A stretch of DNA of 40,459 bases from positions 1 through 40,459 of the forward strand of contig VXPE01000103.1 in NCBI GenBank assembly GCA_009839745.1, read 5' to 3'. How positions within the stretch are numbered: the stretch's first letter is position 1; each line of letters begins with the position of its first letter. Shown one piece after another: positions 30,584 to 39,107 of this stretch. The position numbers and the translations under genes are program-made. This DNA comes from Candidatus Poribacteria bacterium. Its GTDB lineage: Bacteria; Poribacteria; WGA-4E; WGA-3G. A model generated the notes under the pieces. That model did no database searches and was not told where the DNA came from. It worked only from the letters and a program-made list of their open reading frames with translations.

Positions 30584-33500
30584 CTACCGAAAAACCTCAT
30601 CAAGCCGCCAAACGAGTTTAAGCGCGTCCGTCCATCCTATTTTGGCAAAAAGATCTAATAGATTGAGTAGGTCTTCCAAAGCTTCACCGTCGCGCACTTC
30701 ATGTCGGTAATCAGCAAGTACAAGTTCAACGAATTCGACAACCTCCATAACCGCAAGAGTATCAAGATTATAACCAAACCGTTCACTTGATTTTACAACC
30801 TCCGCTGCTAAATGCAAAACCTCTTTGGGATTGCAACCGAGGAAACTCCTTAAAAGTTGCATGAAATAGTGCGCTGTCGGAGCGAACATGATGCCGCTTT
30901 CTGGTTTTTGTGCAAAAGTAATGACCTGTTGCATCAAAGGTTTGACTTCATTGTAGTAATTACGGCGTAAGTCGTCGGAAATTTCCTCAACAGTTTCCTC
31001 AGACTGCTCTCTTTTATAGGCAACAGCAAAATAAAGACGTGTAATAACTTCATTAATCACGTTGTACGTATCATGTAACTTTTTCACATTTTCTTCAGTG
31101 TCATCTTCCTTGACTATACGATATAATCCTTTAATTCTATCAGAAACCAGATCAATCACTTGTCCTAACCATTCAATAGCCCGTTTTGCTCTTCTGCGTC
31201 CTTCATCCCTTTCGAGGTGCTTCGGAAGGACGTAATCTCTTACAACCTCAGACACGGCACGACTCAACGGATTAGCGAACCAGATCGGGTCTTTGAAGTA
31301 TGTATCTTCAATTGTTTTCGATGCCCATGAATTTTGGCGATCAATGATCAACCACATCAACAAAACGATGAACGAATCTGATGGTTCTAATCCTTCTATA
31401 GGTGGCGGTGTATGCTCCAATAGTTTCGCCATGACGCGAGTTGTCTTGTCTTCATTCTCTTTCTCCCTTGCGACCACCTGAGTCAATGTATTATAGAGAT
31501 ACTTTTGCACGACGCGATTTTGTTCATCCACTGATCTATTATCCATAATGTGCCAGAATATTTCAGGTGCTTTGTTATAAACTCGGAACAACTCCATTGC
31601 CGTTACCATCCGAACGGATGGTACAGGATCACTTGCAAGTCTTTCGATTGCATCCAATATTTCCGGATCAGGTTGGTAAAACACAAACCGGAGTAGCCCG
31701 CGAGCTGCTTCATGTCGTGGAAATGGAGAATAACCTGGACCATCGAATTGATCATCGTATTCAGGATTTGGTTTGGGTTCTTCATGTTCTGCCCCTTCTA
31801 AAAGCACTTGTCGGCAAAAAGTAAAGAAATCACTCTCAAGATTGTTAGCAATCCGACCGAGAATTGCCACACAATCGGTTAGATTACGCCAGAGTAAATT
31901 GATTACCTCCTGATCGGCTTCTGTATCACTTTTTAGTTTAGTGTATACCTCCTGTAACTTCGGTAAAATTAACCTAACAGCTTCCTGAGTCGGTGCATCA
32001 TTTAGCCAATCTGAACTGAATTTATTGAGAGGTTCGGACAAGCGTTGTAAATCTTGATTTTCAGGTATAGTTGTGTCAACACCTTGTGTTTGAAGCCACT
32101 TTTCCTCGGTAACGGGGCCCCACGAGGTGCTAAAACTAACCAATGGTCGATTTTCCTGAATATCGTTTTCACGCACCATCTTTTTTCGGATTTGTCTCGC
32201 TTCATCCGTAACCAGCAGATTCTCAGGAATTCGTTCAAGAAGCCGATTTCTTCGATAGACAAGCGCATTGTGTAAATCCTCATCTGTCGCTTCTATCGGA
32301 AGTGCCAAGATACTCTCTTCAATCCGACGAAGTTGGTCTGAGCTAAACTCAGACGCAGCAGCCTCTAAAAACTGACCGAGTTCATAACGGGTATCGTTAC
32401 CTCTCAGGATTGGTTTCGCTATGCACAATTCAAACAAATGCGGCGCGAATATCTTCGGAAATTGTGACGCAGTCCCTAAAAGTCGTTTCCAGAAGAACGC
32501 TACTATCACTTCATCACGAAAAATGTTAAGCAGCGAATCAAGATGCGGAAGTGATTTTTCGGATTCCGTCAATTCTGAAATAAACTTAAATAGCGCATCT
32601 GCCATTTCAATAGGTTCATCAGAGGAATTTCGCGCATCCCATATATAACTGCCATCTTCGATAAAATAAACGGGTTTTCCACGAAAATTGAAGGGCTCTA
32701 TTATATCCTCAAGTTTCACACCTTCTTTAAGGTATCGGGCAACATATTCTCCAACAATAAAAACATTTAAACTTCGGATTACCGATTGTGCTGCCGGGAA
32801 TGGAGTCGCTTGAAGAAAACCAGGAAAATGTTTTATCAACCGATATCGGCACATGCTGTAATCCTGTCTGCGAGTACTTGTCATAGCTAAAACGCCGCTA
32901 CTCAGACTTGTTTTTGCATCGCTGGATTCATTGTGATGGAATACGGTGTGATAAATTGAGTTGACAAATTCAGGATCATGCTTCCAAATTTTGTCAACAT
33001 GTTCAGTCAACCATGACAAGAAGGTTATCGGGAAATGATCCTCCTGCGGTAGTTTAAGAATCTTTTCAAGAAGCATTCGAGATTTTTCAGGCTTCGTATG
33101 ATATGTTTTGGCAACAAGCGGCACCGCCCAATAACCTCCAAGCCGGTCATACCAAGTACTTTTGCCTGCTGTTCTTTTTTCCCATACCCATTCAAGTAAA
33201 TGTCGTCCAATTCGTCCACAAGCATCTACAATCTCTGAATTTTCGGATTCACCTACTCGTTCAAGAATAGCCGAGGTGAGGTTTGCCAAATCCCAGGCAA
33301 AGTCCTCATGCAAGTGCTGCGAAACCTGATCGAAAAAATTGATCCAGAGAGTATCACATTTAATTTTTTGTAGAGTTGGCAGTGCCTGCAGGAGCCGTGT
33401 TACTGCTTCGTTTGCGATTTCTCTCTTTTCAGCGTTCCTTAATTCCTCCAAAAGTGGTTTTAATTGGTCAATTTTGTGTGCTTCATTTGCAATAACACTT

Positions 33501-34648
33501 GTCGGAATCAAACGAGCAACAAGGCGCAAATGTACGGATTGATCACTTGGGAAAATGTGCCAGAAAACTTTCCAAAAACTTGTAGAGTCGTCATAGTACC
33601 AGAGGCGTGTAAAAAAATACGTTAGACTCGGGCGTAGAAAGAGTGGACGGGACGCATCCTCAAGAATAAAATTTTCAAGGTGTTGAGGTTTATCATCAAT
33701 AAGCAGAACGCTAATTGCATAGTCAAAGAGAATATTGTGAGAAAAAGCAATCCGTTGTCTAGAGGAAGATATCTTTGACAGGATTTCATCACTCTGGAGT
33801 TTATCCCAAGCATTTTTTTGCACTAGTTTATCAAGGTCTACATCGTCATAAACGTCATCTACTCTAACACTCAATGAACGTTCGTGAACCATCTTGCCTG
33901 CGATTTGCCGCAGAAGGTGCTCACTGTTTTCGTTCTCAATTCGTCGTTGCCAAAATAGGTCGAGTAATTGGACTTCAGAACGGATCTGACTGAAATCAGG
34001 AACATTCTTTGATGTCTGCATAATCTTTTCCAGCAACCAAAGATTAAAGGGATTTGAGAGAATGTTTTTAAAGTCCTGAGAACCATCATTATAGATAGAT
34101 TTCGGACATCCAATCTGGTCGAACGCTTGTAGAATCTCATCTTTGTTGAAAGATGGAATTGTGAAATGGCGGCATAAGATGTTTTCACTGTGATAGTGGT
34201 TGTCATCAGGATTGCCAAACAGATCTAAGAGTTCTTGTGATTTCTTCGCGTCATAGGTACGGACTGTGACAATGACATTCCAAGATTCCTTGAGCTCACG
34301 AACTGCACGTTGAATCAGGCGTAGAAAATTTTTGCGTGTCCCTTCATCTCGAGCGGCATCAAATGCATCAAACAATAAAATTGCTTTCTGATCCGAAATA
34401 GGGACGGATTTTAACCTCTCAATCAAATCGCCTTCATAAGACAGCTCACTTTGTAAAGTTTCATCAGTGCCATCCGCGAGTTGGTCAATAGGCAAGAAAA
34501 GCACAGGTATTTCGACAGATTCTAAACTGCGAAGGAGTTCTTTTAGTAAGTATGTTTTCCCGATGCCTGGGCTCCCGATAATAATTCCGTTTCCTCGCAA
34601 AGCAAAATCTTGCAAGGCATTAAGTAGTTGCTCTCGCTTAATCCTCAT
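30584..34648 (-). CDS. large STAND/NACHT-like P-loop NTPase, putative defence sensor
   Basis: A 1354-residue protein. The N-terminal NTPase has Walker A GSPGIGKT at 25-32, Walker B AILLFDAFD at 89-97 and a sensor-like TVRTYD near 130. After about residue 230 no further catalytic motif is seen; the remaining 1100 residues are helical, with HEAT-like stretches such as DPVPSVRMVTAMELF, as expected of a recognition region. AAGGAGG stands 7 bases before ATG 34648 (GTG 34651 is also open) and overlaps the 3' end of the SIR2 gene by 11 bases. By analogy with Avs and other STAND defence proteins it would sense an intruder and trigger the SIR2 effector; that is inference. Confidence 0.75.
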   Translation of the reverse strand: MRIKREQLLNALQDFALRGNGIIIGSPGIGKTYLLKELLRSLESVEIPVLFLPIDQLADGTDETLQSELSYEGDLIERLKSVPISDQKAILLFDAFDAARDEGTRKNFLRLIQRAVRELKESWNVIVTVRTYDAKKSQELLDLFGNPDDNHYHSENILCRHFTIPSFNKDEILQAFDQIGCPKSIYNDGSQDFKNILSNPFNLWLLEKIMQTSKNVPDFSQIRSEVQLLDLFWQRRIENENSEHLLRQIAGKMVHERSLSVRVDDVYDDVDLDKLVQKNAWDKLQSDEILSKISSSRQRIAFSHNILFDYAISVLLIDDKPQHLENFILEDASRPLFLRPSLTYFFTRLWYYDDSTSFWKVFWHIFPSDQSVHLRLVARLIPTSVIANEAHKIDQLKPLLEELRNAEKREIANEAVTRLLQALPTLQKIKCDTLWINFFDQVSQHLHEDFAWDLANLTSAILERVGESENSEIVDACGRIGRHLLEWVWEKRTAGKSTWYDRLGGYWAVPLVAKTYHTKPEKSRMLLEKILKLPQEDHFPITFLSWLTEHVDKIWKHDPEFVNSIYHTVFHHNESSDAKTSLSSGVLAMTSTRRQDYSMCRYRLIKHFPGFLQATPFPAAQSVIRSLNVFIVGEYVARYLKEGVKLEDIIEPFNFRGKPVYFIEDGSYIWDARNSSDEPIEMADALFKFISELTESEKSLPHLDSLLNIFRDEVIVAFFWKRLLGTASQFPKIFAPHLFELCIAKPILRGNDTRYELGQFLEAAASEFSSDQLRRIEESILALPIEATDEDLHNALVYRRNRLLERIPENLLVTDEARQIRKKMVRENDIQENRPLVSFSTSWGPVTEEKWLQTQGVDTTIPENQDLQRLSEPLNKFSSDWLNDAPTQEAVRLILPKLQEVYTKLKSDTEADQEVINLLWRNLTDCVAILGRIANNLESDFFTFCRQVLLEGAEHEEPKPNPEYDDQFDGPGYSPFPRHEAARGLLRFVFYQPDPEILDAIERLASDPVPSVRMVTAMELFRVYNKAPEIFWHIMDNRSVDEQNRVVQKYLYNTLTQVVAREKENEDKTTRVMAKLLEHTPPPIEGLEPSDSFIVLLMWLIIDRQNSWASKTIEDTYFKDPIWFANPLSRAVSEVVRDYVLPKHLERDEGRRRAKRAIEWLGQVIDLVSDRIKGLYRIVKEDDTEENVKKLHDTYNVINEVITRLYFAVAYKREQSEETVEEISDDLRRNYYNEVKPLMQQVITFAQKPESGIMFAPTAHYFMQLLRSFLGCNPKEVLHLAAEVVKSSERFGYNLDTLAVMEVVEFVELVLADYRHEVRDGEALEDLLNLLDLFAKIGWTDALKLVWRLDEVFR

Positions 34649-35840
34649 CACCCATCCTCCTTATCATACGTCGGCTCGCTCGTTTAATCCAATTCGATAT
34701 ATCACTCGATCCACTTGAAATGGATTTCGATTCTTCACCTTCGGAATGCTCACTGTCGCCTGATAGATCTTGAGTTTCCTCAATAGATCGATTCTCACTT
34801 TCACATTGTTTTGCAATATCAGCGAAAAGAGGTTCCAAAAGTTTATGTTTTTTTTCAGGAATTTCGTTTTCGAGCACCTCATAAAATACAGTATCAACGC
34901 CATACTTACTTTTGAGCCACTTGGCTTTGTCTTTTGAATCTTTGTTAGTGTCTTCAGTAGAAATGCCCATAACTGCGAAGTGAATAGATTTGTCCCATGC
35001 CCACAAATCAGCACTGACGATTTTTAACATCTCGTTAAAATAGGGGTCCTCCATGCTGAAACCCACAAAAACGACCCTACGAGTTGCTAAAACAGCCCAT
35101 AGTAATTTCCTATGGAATGTCCATCTGTCCTCGTTTCTTTGATCTTCATTAGGTTGCTGATCTTCATTAGGTTGCTCAACGCGTAGCCCATAATTCTTAG
35201 CATAGTCGTTGGAACTCAAAATGATACTCTCTCGATCCCTATATACTCCATGTAGGTGGGCAATCCGTTGCGGTATGTGAGGATCATTACTTCGAGCCAA
35301 TAAGAATTCATGGATGAGCCGAGGTGTATCTCGCCCGATGACCAACGGCATCACATCTATAGGACGAATCTGTTTACCATCTCGTTCTGCCTCAATCTTT
35401 TTGCCGAACAATGCTTCTTCGAGAACAGTATCGTAATTTGTGGTTAAAATGCCTCTGAAAGGAAGATCAACAAGTTTTCTGTGGAATTCATCATAGCCTT
35501 GGGCATTAGGTCGAAACAGTTCATCAAGCAAGGCATAGTATTTACCTATGTCCTCTGTTTTCTCAATGTGTGTTTTGATGTCTTCAGCGTATTCTAACGG
35601 TTTCTCTCCACGCTTTCCTTCGTTTGGCTCAAAACCAGAACCGCATTGGTTGGCTAGCTGTTCTAACTCCTTCAGAAGTCCTTCCCAAAGCACGTAGTTA
35701 ACACGCGCACTACTTCCGGCTCCAACGATAAGGATAGCCTCTCCTGAAGCCACAAGGTTAATCAACTCACGCTTTCGCACTTCGTTTTCGTCTCGTTCCT
35801 CAGGTGTAAAAATTTCGGGTATAATTTCTGGATTGTTCAT
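34638..35840 (-). CDS. SIR2-family protein, putative NAD-depleting effector
   Basis: A 400-residue SIR2-like protein: GAGSS at 40-44 for NAD binding, LTTNYD around 132-137, HLHG at 195-198 with the catalytic-type His, and VGFSMEDPYF at 259-268. This arrangement is that of SIR2_2 domains found in phage defence (Thoeris, DSR, Avs5), which cleave NAD. No zinc-ribbon of deacetylase sirtuins is seen. The C-terminal 60 residues are acidic then basic. An 18-bp tandem duplication at 35141-35176 codes for two copies of QPNEDQ. The gene precedes the NTPase with overlap, so the two are made together. Confidence 0.82.
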   Translation of the reverse strand: MNNPEIIPEIFTPEERDENEVRKRELINLVASGEAILIVGAGSSARVNYVLWEGLLKELEQLANQCGSGFEPNEGKRGEKPLEYAEDIKTHIEKTEDIGKYYALLDELFRPNAQGYDEFHRKLVDLPFRGILTTNYDTVLEEALFGKKIEAERDGKQIRPIDVMPLVIGRDTPRLIHEFLLARSNDPHIPQRIAHLHGVYRDRESIILSSNDYAKNYGLRVEQPNEDQQPNEDQRNEDRWTFHRKLLWAVLATRRVVFVGFSMEDPYFNEMLKIVSADLWAWDKSIHFAVMGISTEDTNKDSKDKAKWLKSKYGVDTVFYEVLENEIPEKKHKLLEPLFADIAKQCESENRSIEETQDLSGDSEHSEGEESKSISSGSSDISNWIKRASRRMIRRMGDED

Positions 35841-36064
35841 GTAAAGAGCGAGAATGATAGCACAAACACTTAGCGGGAAATCCTCTGTAAAAACGTAGGT
35901 TAGGAGACTGCCAAACTTATGAAATGCTATACAAAATTTCCTTCAATGTTAGTTCTAAAATGACATTGTGAGTGAGACGTGCAGAATCTGCAAACCGCGC
36001 GTCACTATAATCAACCTTAACAGAATAATAGCATATTTGACCGAAAGAATCAAGACAAAATGAC

Positions 36065-36093
36065 TTGATTTTCTCTCTCAATCGTGCTATGAT
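36065..36093 (+). promoter_or_regulatory. hsdM promoter
   Basis: TTGATT (36065-36070) and TATGAT (36088-36093) are 17 bases apart, 45 bases before the hsdM ATG. It lies in the 297-bp divergent region 35841-36137 shared with the SIR2 gene; I see no equally clear promoter for the SIR2 direction. Confidence 0.65.
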
Positions 36094-36137
36094 TTTAACC
36101 GATCCAGAAATGATATTATCTTGTTCACGGGGAACCT

Positions 36138-37883
36138 ATGGCAAATTATCAAGAACTCGCGAATCTGGTGTGGAATGTAGCGGATGATGTGCTCCGCGGA
36201 CTTTTCAAACCGCATGAATACGGCGACATCACCCTCCCGTTTCTGGTGCTACGCCGATTGGATTGCATCTTGGATGAGGATGGACGAAAAGAGAAAGCCA
36301 TCAATACCCACAACCAGTTTAAAGACTTGGTACCGGAAGATCAACTCCCACCGATTATTCGGCAAGCGACAGGCAGCGGCTTCTATAACACCTCCCACTA
36401 CGACCTCTCCCGACTATCAGACGACTCAGACAACATACGCCTCAACTTTGAAAACTACATCGGCGGGTTCAGTCAGGACGTGCGCGACATCATCGAAAAC
36501 TTCAATCTTGACGGGTTTATTGAAAGATTGGACAGAAACGATCGACTGTTCATCTTCTGCGACAAGTTCACCGAAATCGACCTGCACCCGGATCAAGTGG
36601 ACAACCATACGATGGGACAGGTCTTTGAGGAACTGCTCCGCCGATTCTCGGAGATGTCCAACGAAACGAGTGGTGAGCACTACACCCCGCGGGATGTCGT
36701 GAAGTTATTGGTCTCCTTGCTATTTGCGGAACACCGTGAAGATCTGGGCGGGCAGGGGGTCATCCGCAGTATCTTCGATCCGTGTTGCGGGACAGGTGGG
36801 ATGTTAACGATTGGCAAGGAATACTTCCGCGAACAGATTAATCCCGATGCCGACATTCGGCTGTTGGGTCAGGAACTCAACGCCCAGACCTACGCCATCT
36901 GCAAGTCGGATATGCTCATCACCGGAGAGGACCCGGACAGCATCCGGCTCGGTTCGAGTCTCTCGGAGGACCAATTTCAAGGGCAACGTTTCGATTACAT
37001 GATAACCAATCCCCCCTTCGGTGTGAGTTGGAAATCCGATGAAGGGGCTGTGAAGGCAGAGGCGCAAACTGCCACCGGCAGGTTTTCAGCGGGGACACCG
37101 CGTATTTCTGATGGAGCGTTGCTGTTCTTGCAACACATGCTCTCCAAGATGGAGGACCGAGGGAGTCGGGTCGAGATCGTCTTTAACGGGTCCCCGCTCT
37201 TCACGGGGGATGCCGGCAGCGGTGAGAGTGAAATCCGACGCTGGATTATTGAAAACGATTGGTTGGAGTGTATTGTCGCCCTGCCTGAAAAGTTGTTTTT
37301 CAACACCAGTATTTCCACGTATATCTGGATCCTAACGAACCGCAAATCGGAGGCGCGACAGGGCAAGATCCAGCTCATCAACGCCATTGATTTCCACGAC
37401 GAGATGAAAAGGAATCTCGGAGACAAGAACGCCCTTATCTCCGATAGCCATATCCGCCACATAATCGAACGCTACACCGACTTTGAAGAGACCGAGCACA
37501 CCAAAATCTATCCGAACGGTTTTTTCGGTTACACGAAGGTGACGGTTGAGAGACCGCTGATTGAAAATCAGAAGATTTTGGGTCAGGAGACGGAGGTTAT
37601 CGTTCGCGACAAAAAGGGGAATCCGAAACCGGATACCCAGCTGCGAGACTACGAGCGCGTTCCGCTCACAGAGGACATTGATGCTTACTACCAACGAGAG
37701 GTCAAACCGCACCTACCGGATAGTTGGATGGACAGGAAGAAGGATAAGGTCGGCTACGAGATTAACTTCAATCGGTATTTCTACCAGTACACGCCACTGC
37801 GCTCGTTGAAGGAAATCACAGACGAATTGTTGGCACTGGAGCGCGAAAGTGAAGGTTTGTTGAATGAGGTGTTGGGATTATGA
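36138..37883 (+). CDS. hsdM: type I restriction-modification methyltransferase subunit (HsdM), orphan
   Basis: A 581-residue N6-adenine methyltransferase. The N-terminal HsdM domain (LWNVADDVLRG-like start, LVLRRLD) is followed by HYTPRDVV at 181-188, AdoMet motif I DPCCGTGG at 214-221 and catalytic NPPF at 291-294. The C-terminal region is complete. HsdM works only with the specificity subunit HsdS, yet no hsdS or hsdR follows; the next gene has its own promoter and is unrelated. It diverges from the SIR2/NTPase genes. It may pair with an HsdS elsewhere, be a remnant, or mark self DNA for the neighbouring system. GGGGAA precedes the ATG. Confidence 0.92.
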   Translation: MANYQELANLVWNVADDVLRGLFKPHEYGDITLPFLVLRRLDCILDEDGRKEKAINTHNQFKDLVPEDQLPPIIRQATGSGFYNTSHYDLSRLSDDSDNIRLNFENYIGGFSQDVRDIIENFNLDGFIERLDRNDRLFIFCDKFTEIDLHPDQVDNHTMGQVFEELLRRFSEMSNETSGEHYTPRDVVKLLVSLLFAEHREDLGGQGVIRSIFDPCCGTGGMLTIGKEYFREQINPDADIRLLGQELNAQTYAICKSDMLITGEDPDSIRLGSSLSEDQFQGQRFDYMITNPPFGVSWKSDEGAVKAEAQTATGRFSAGTPRISDGALLFLQHMLSKMEDRGSRVEIVFNGSPLFTGDAGSGESEIRRWIIENDWLECIVALPEKLFFNTSISTYIWILTNRKSEARQGKIQLINAIDFHDEMKRNLGDKNALISDSHIRHIIERYTDFEETEHTKIYPNGFFGYTKVTVERPLIENQKILGQETEVIVRDKKGNPKPDTQLRDYERVPLTEDIDAYYQREVKPHLPDSWMDRKKDKVGYEINFNRYFYQYTPLRSLKEITDELLALERESEGLLNEVLGL

Positions 37884-37899
37884 GGTTCAGATTTTGGAG

Positions 37900-37928
37900 T
37901 TGACACTTGAGTCCAAATATGTTTTACT
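37900..37928 (+). promoter_or_regulatory. promoter of the coiled-coil membrane protein gene
   Basis: A perfect TTGACA (37900-37905) and TTTACT (37923-37928) are 17 bases apart, 21 bases before the ATG at 37950. It separates this gene from hsdM. Confidence 0.65.
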
Positions 37929-37949
37929 ATTTCCAAAAGGAGACCCCCA

Positions 37950-38348
37950 ATGAAAACTCTCATTTTCTTTTTAATATTTTTTTCGCTGCTTGTGTTGCCA
38001 GCACTTGCCGAATTGACGGATGCAGACCTTGACAAAATCCGCTTGATTGTCAATGCGTCTGTCAATGCGTCCGAGAAGCGGATCAAACAAGACCTCAAAG
38101 CAGAAATTGACAGCACCGAGAAAAACATAAAAGAGTATATTGACCTCAAAATAGACAGCGTAGAAAAACGGTTGTCAACCTACAACTGGGTGATTTACGT
38201 TTTCATGCCGCTTATTGTCGCTGCTATTGGTGTACCTACCGCTATCATGGCATGGCGAAGTGTAAAAGATCGCTCCCTTGAAAGACAGGTGGAGGCACTT
38301 GCACAAGAAATCGAAACGCTGAAGCAACGGCATATCGTCAGTCCTTGA
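37950..38348 (+). CDS. small membrane protein with coiled coil
   Basis: A 132-residue protein with a signal-like N-terminal helix (residues 2-20, ending LPALAE), a charged coiled coil (about 25-72, with repeated K-x-x-I-D-S-x-E-K pattern), a membrane helix at about 77-98, and a second short helical tail (LERQVEALAQEIETLKQR). AAAGGAGA precedes the ATG. I know no function. The layout, coiled coil outside and helix inside, suits an oligomeric envelope protein or a small stress protein. It lies in the decayed accessory zone after hsdM. Confidence 0.7.
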   Translation: MKTLIFFLIFFSLLVLPALAELTDADLDKIRLIVNASVNASEKRIKQDLKAEIDSTEKNIKEYIDLKIDSVEKRLSTYNWVIYVFMPLIVAAIGVPTAIMAWRSVKDRSLERQVEALAQEIETLKQRHIVSP

Positions 38349-38417
38349 TCTCTCTACCAGCAGAGAATATTGAATATGGAAATGAAGTATGAAAAACTAA
38401 TGATGGGAGTTTAGGGC

Positions 38418-38450
38418 TCAGCATTCAGTGAGCAATTGAATCTTAGCCAT
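38418..38450 (-). other. 10-codon mini-ORF with strong ribosome site and upstream hairpin
   Basis: On the minus strand AAAGGAGG (38458-38465) stands 7 bases before ATG 38450, opening MAKIQLLTEC and TGA. Just upstream is a 10-bp hairpin with one G-T pair (38466-38475 with 38485-38494). It could be a leader peptide, the stump of a deleted gene, or chance. Confidence 0.3.
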
Positions 38451-38515
38451 TGTCTTACCTCCTTTCAGGGCTGCATTGTATAGGTGCAGTCCTGTATTTG
38501 AAGTGGTTAATTAAC

Positions 38516-38544
38516 TTGGCAACACGTAGAAAATGTGGTATAAT
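38516..38544 (+). promoter_or_regulatory. strong promoter 1 of a tandem pair
   Basis: TTGGCA (38516-38521, 5/6) and a perfect TATAAT (38539-38544) are 17 bases apart. It is followed by AACGTGAGTTTGA at about 38555, which recurs after promoter 2. Confidence 0.7.
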
Positions 38545-38587
38545 CCCTTAAGATTAACGTGAGTTTGATAATTAATTTCTGATTTTT

Positions 38588-38616
38588 TTGAATAAAGAGA
38601 ACCCCTTTGGTATAAT
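38588..38616 (+). promoter_or_regulatory. strong promoter 2 of a tandem pair
   Basis: TTGAAT (38588-38593) and a perfect TATAAT (38611-38616) are 17 bases apart, 72 bases after promoter 1. GGTATAAT and the following AACGTGAGTTTGA are shared with promoter 1, so the pair may come from a local duplication. No coding gene starts within the next 230 bases. Confidence 0.7.
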
Positions 38617-38640
38617 GAACGTGAGTTTGAAAATAAATCT

Positions 38641-38745
38641 GTAGGTCGGGTAGAGCGGTAAAGACGGACGAAAACCTTCGAAATTCGGACAAATCTGCGG
38701 TTTTCGAGGGCCTTCTTGGGGGCAGAAACCATAGCGAAACCCGAC
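38641..38745 (+). ncRNA. candidate structured small RNA or palindromic repeat
   Basis: GTCGGGT (38645-38651) pairs with ACCCGAC (38739-38745), and inside it CGAAAACC (38669-38676) pairs with GGTTTTCG (38699-38706). The segment starts about 25 bases after promoter 2. It could be transcribed as a folded RNA of about 100 bases, or be a dispersed repeat with such arms. Apart from these items and the mini-ORF, the gap 38349-38854 shows nothing else. Confidence 0.4.
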
Positions 38746-38854
38746 ATGTCACTTTTATCAAACTGGCGTTAATTTTAACAAAGCGGTAAATTAAATCGTT
38801 ATGGCGGGTGATAATTAGAGAACACCTATAATACAACAAAAAAGGAGTACAATA

Positions 38855-39037
38855 ATGTCAAAAGTAAAAGACGATACACAAAACACTGATACAAAGTTGG
38901 AATGAAGTAAAAAGAAATTCCCTAAAGGTGCTTTTGTAAAATTTGAACCATGGATGAATGATATATTACGAAAAGAAGGTTTTTCTGGTAATAAGATAAA
39001 ATCAAATCGATGGTTTGTTTTCGATGTTTATGAATAG
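38855..39037 (+). pseudogene. small gene interrupted by an in-frame TGA
   Basis: AAAAAAGGAG precedes ATG 38855; the frame reads 16 codons (MSKVKDDTQNTDTKLE), hits TGA at 38903-38905 and then continues for 43 further codons in the same frame to TAG 39035-39037, with basic and aromatic residues (FVKFEPWMNDIL, RWFVFDVYE). A TATAAT at 38827-38832 could be the -10 box. The simplest reading is a nonsense mutation in a 60-codon gene. Readthrough is possible but nothing here supports selenocysteine insertion. No family recognised. Confidence 0.5.
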
Positions 39038-39107
39038 GGACAAAACAATAACAACATACCCGCAGAGATCGTCAAAATCTCATAACCAAAACATAAGGAG
39101 AAAAAAA

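Noticed and set aside
38507-38839. 110-codon minus-strand frame over the tandem promoters
   Set aside because: Composition and overlap with two good plus-strand promoters and palindromic arms suggest a chance frame; no ribosome site is visible.
38903-38905. Selenocysteine codon
   Set aside because: No selenoprotein family is recognised and no SECIS-like hairpin follows the TGA; a nonsense mutation is simpler.
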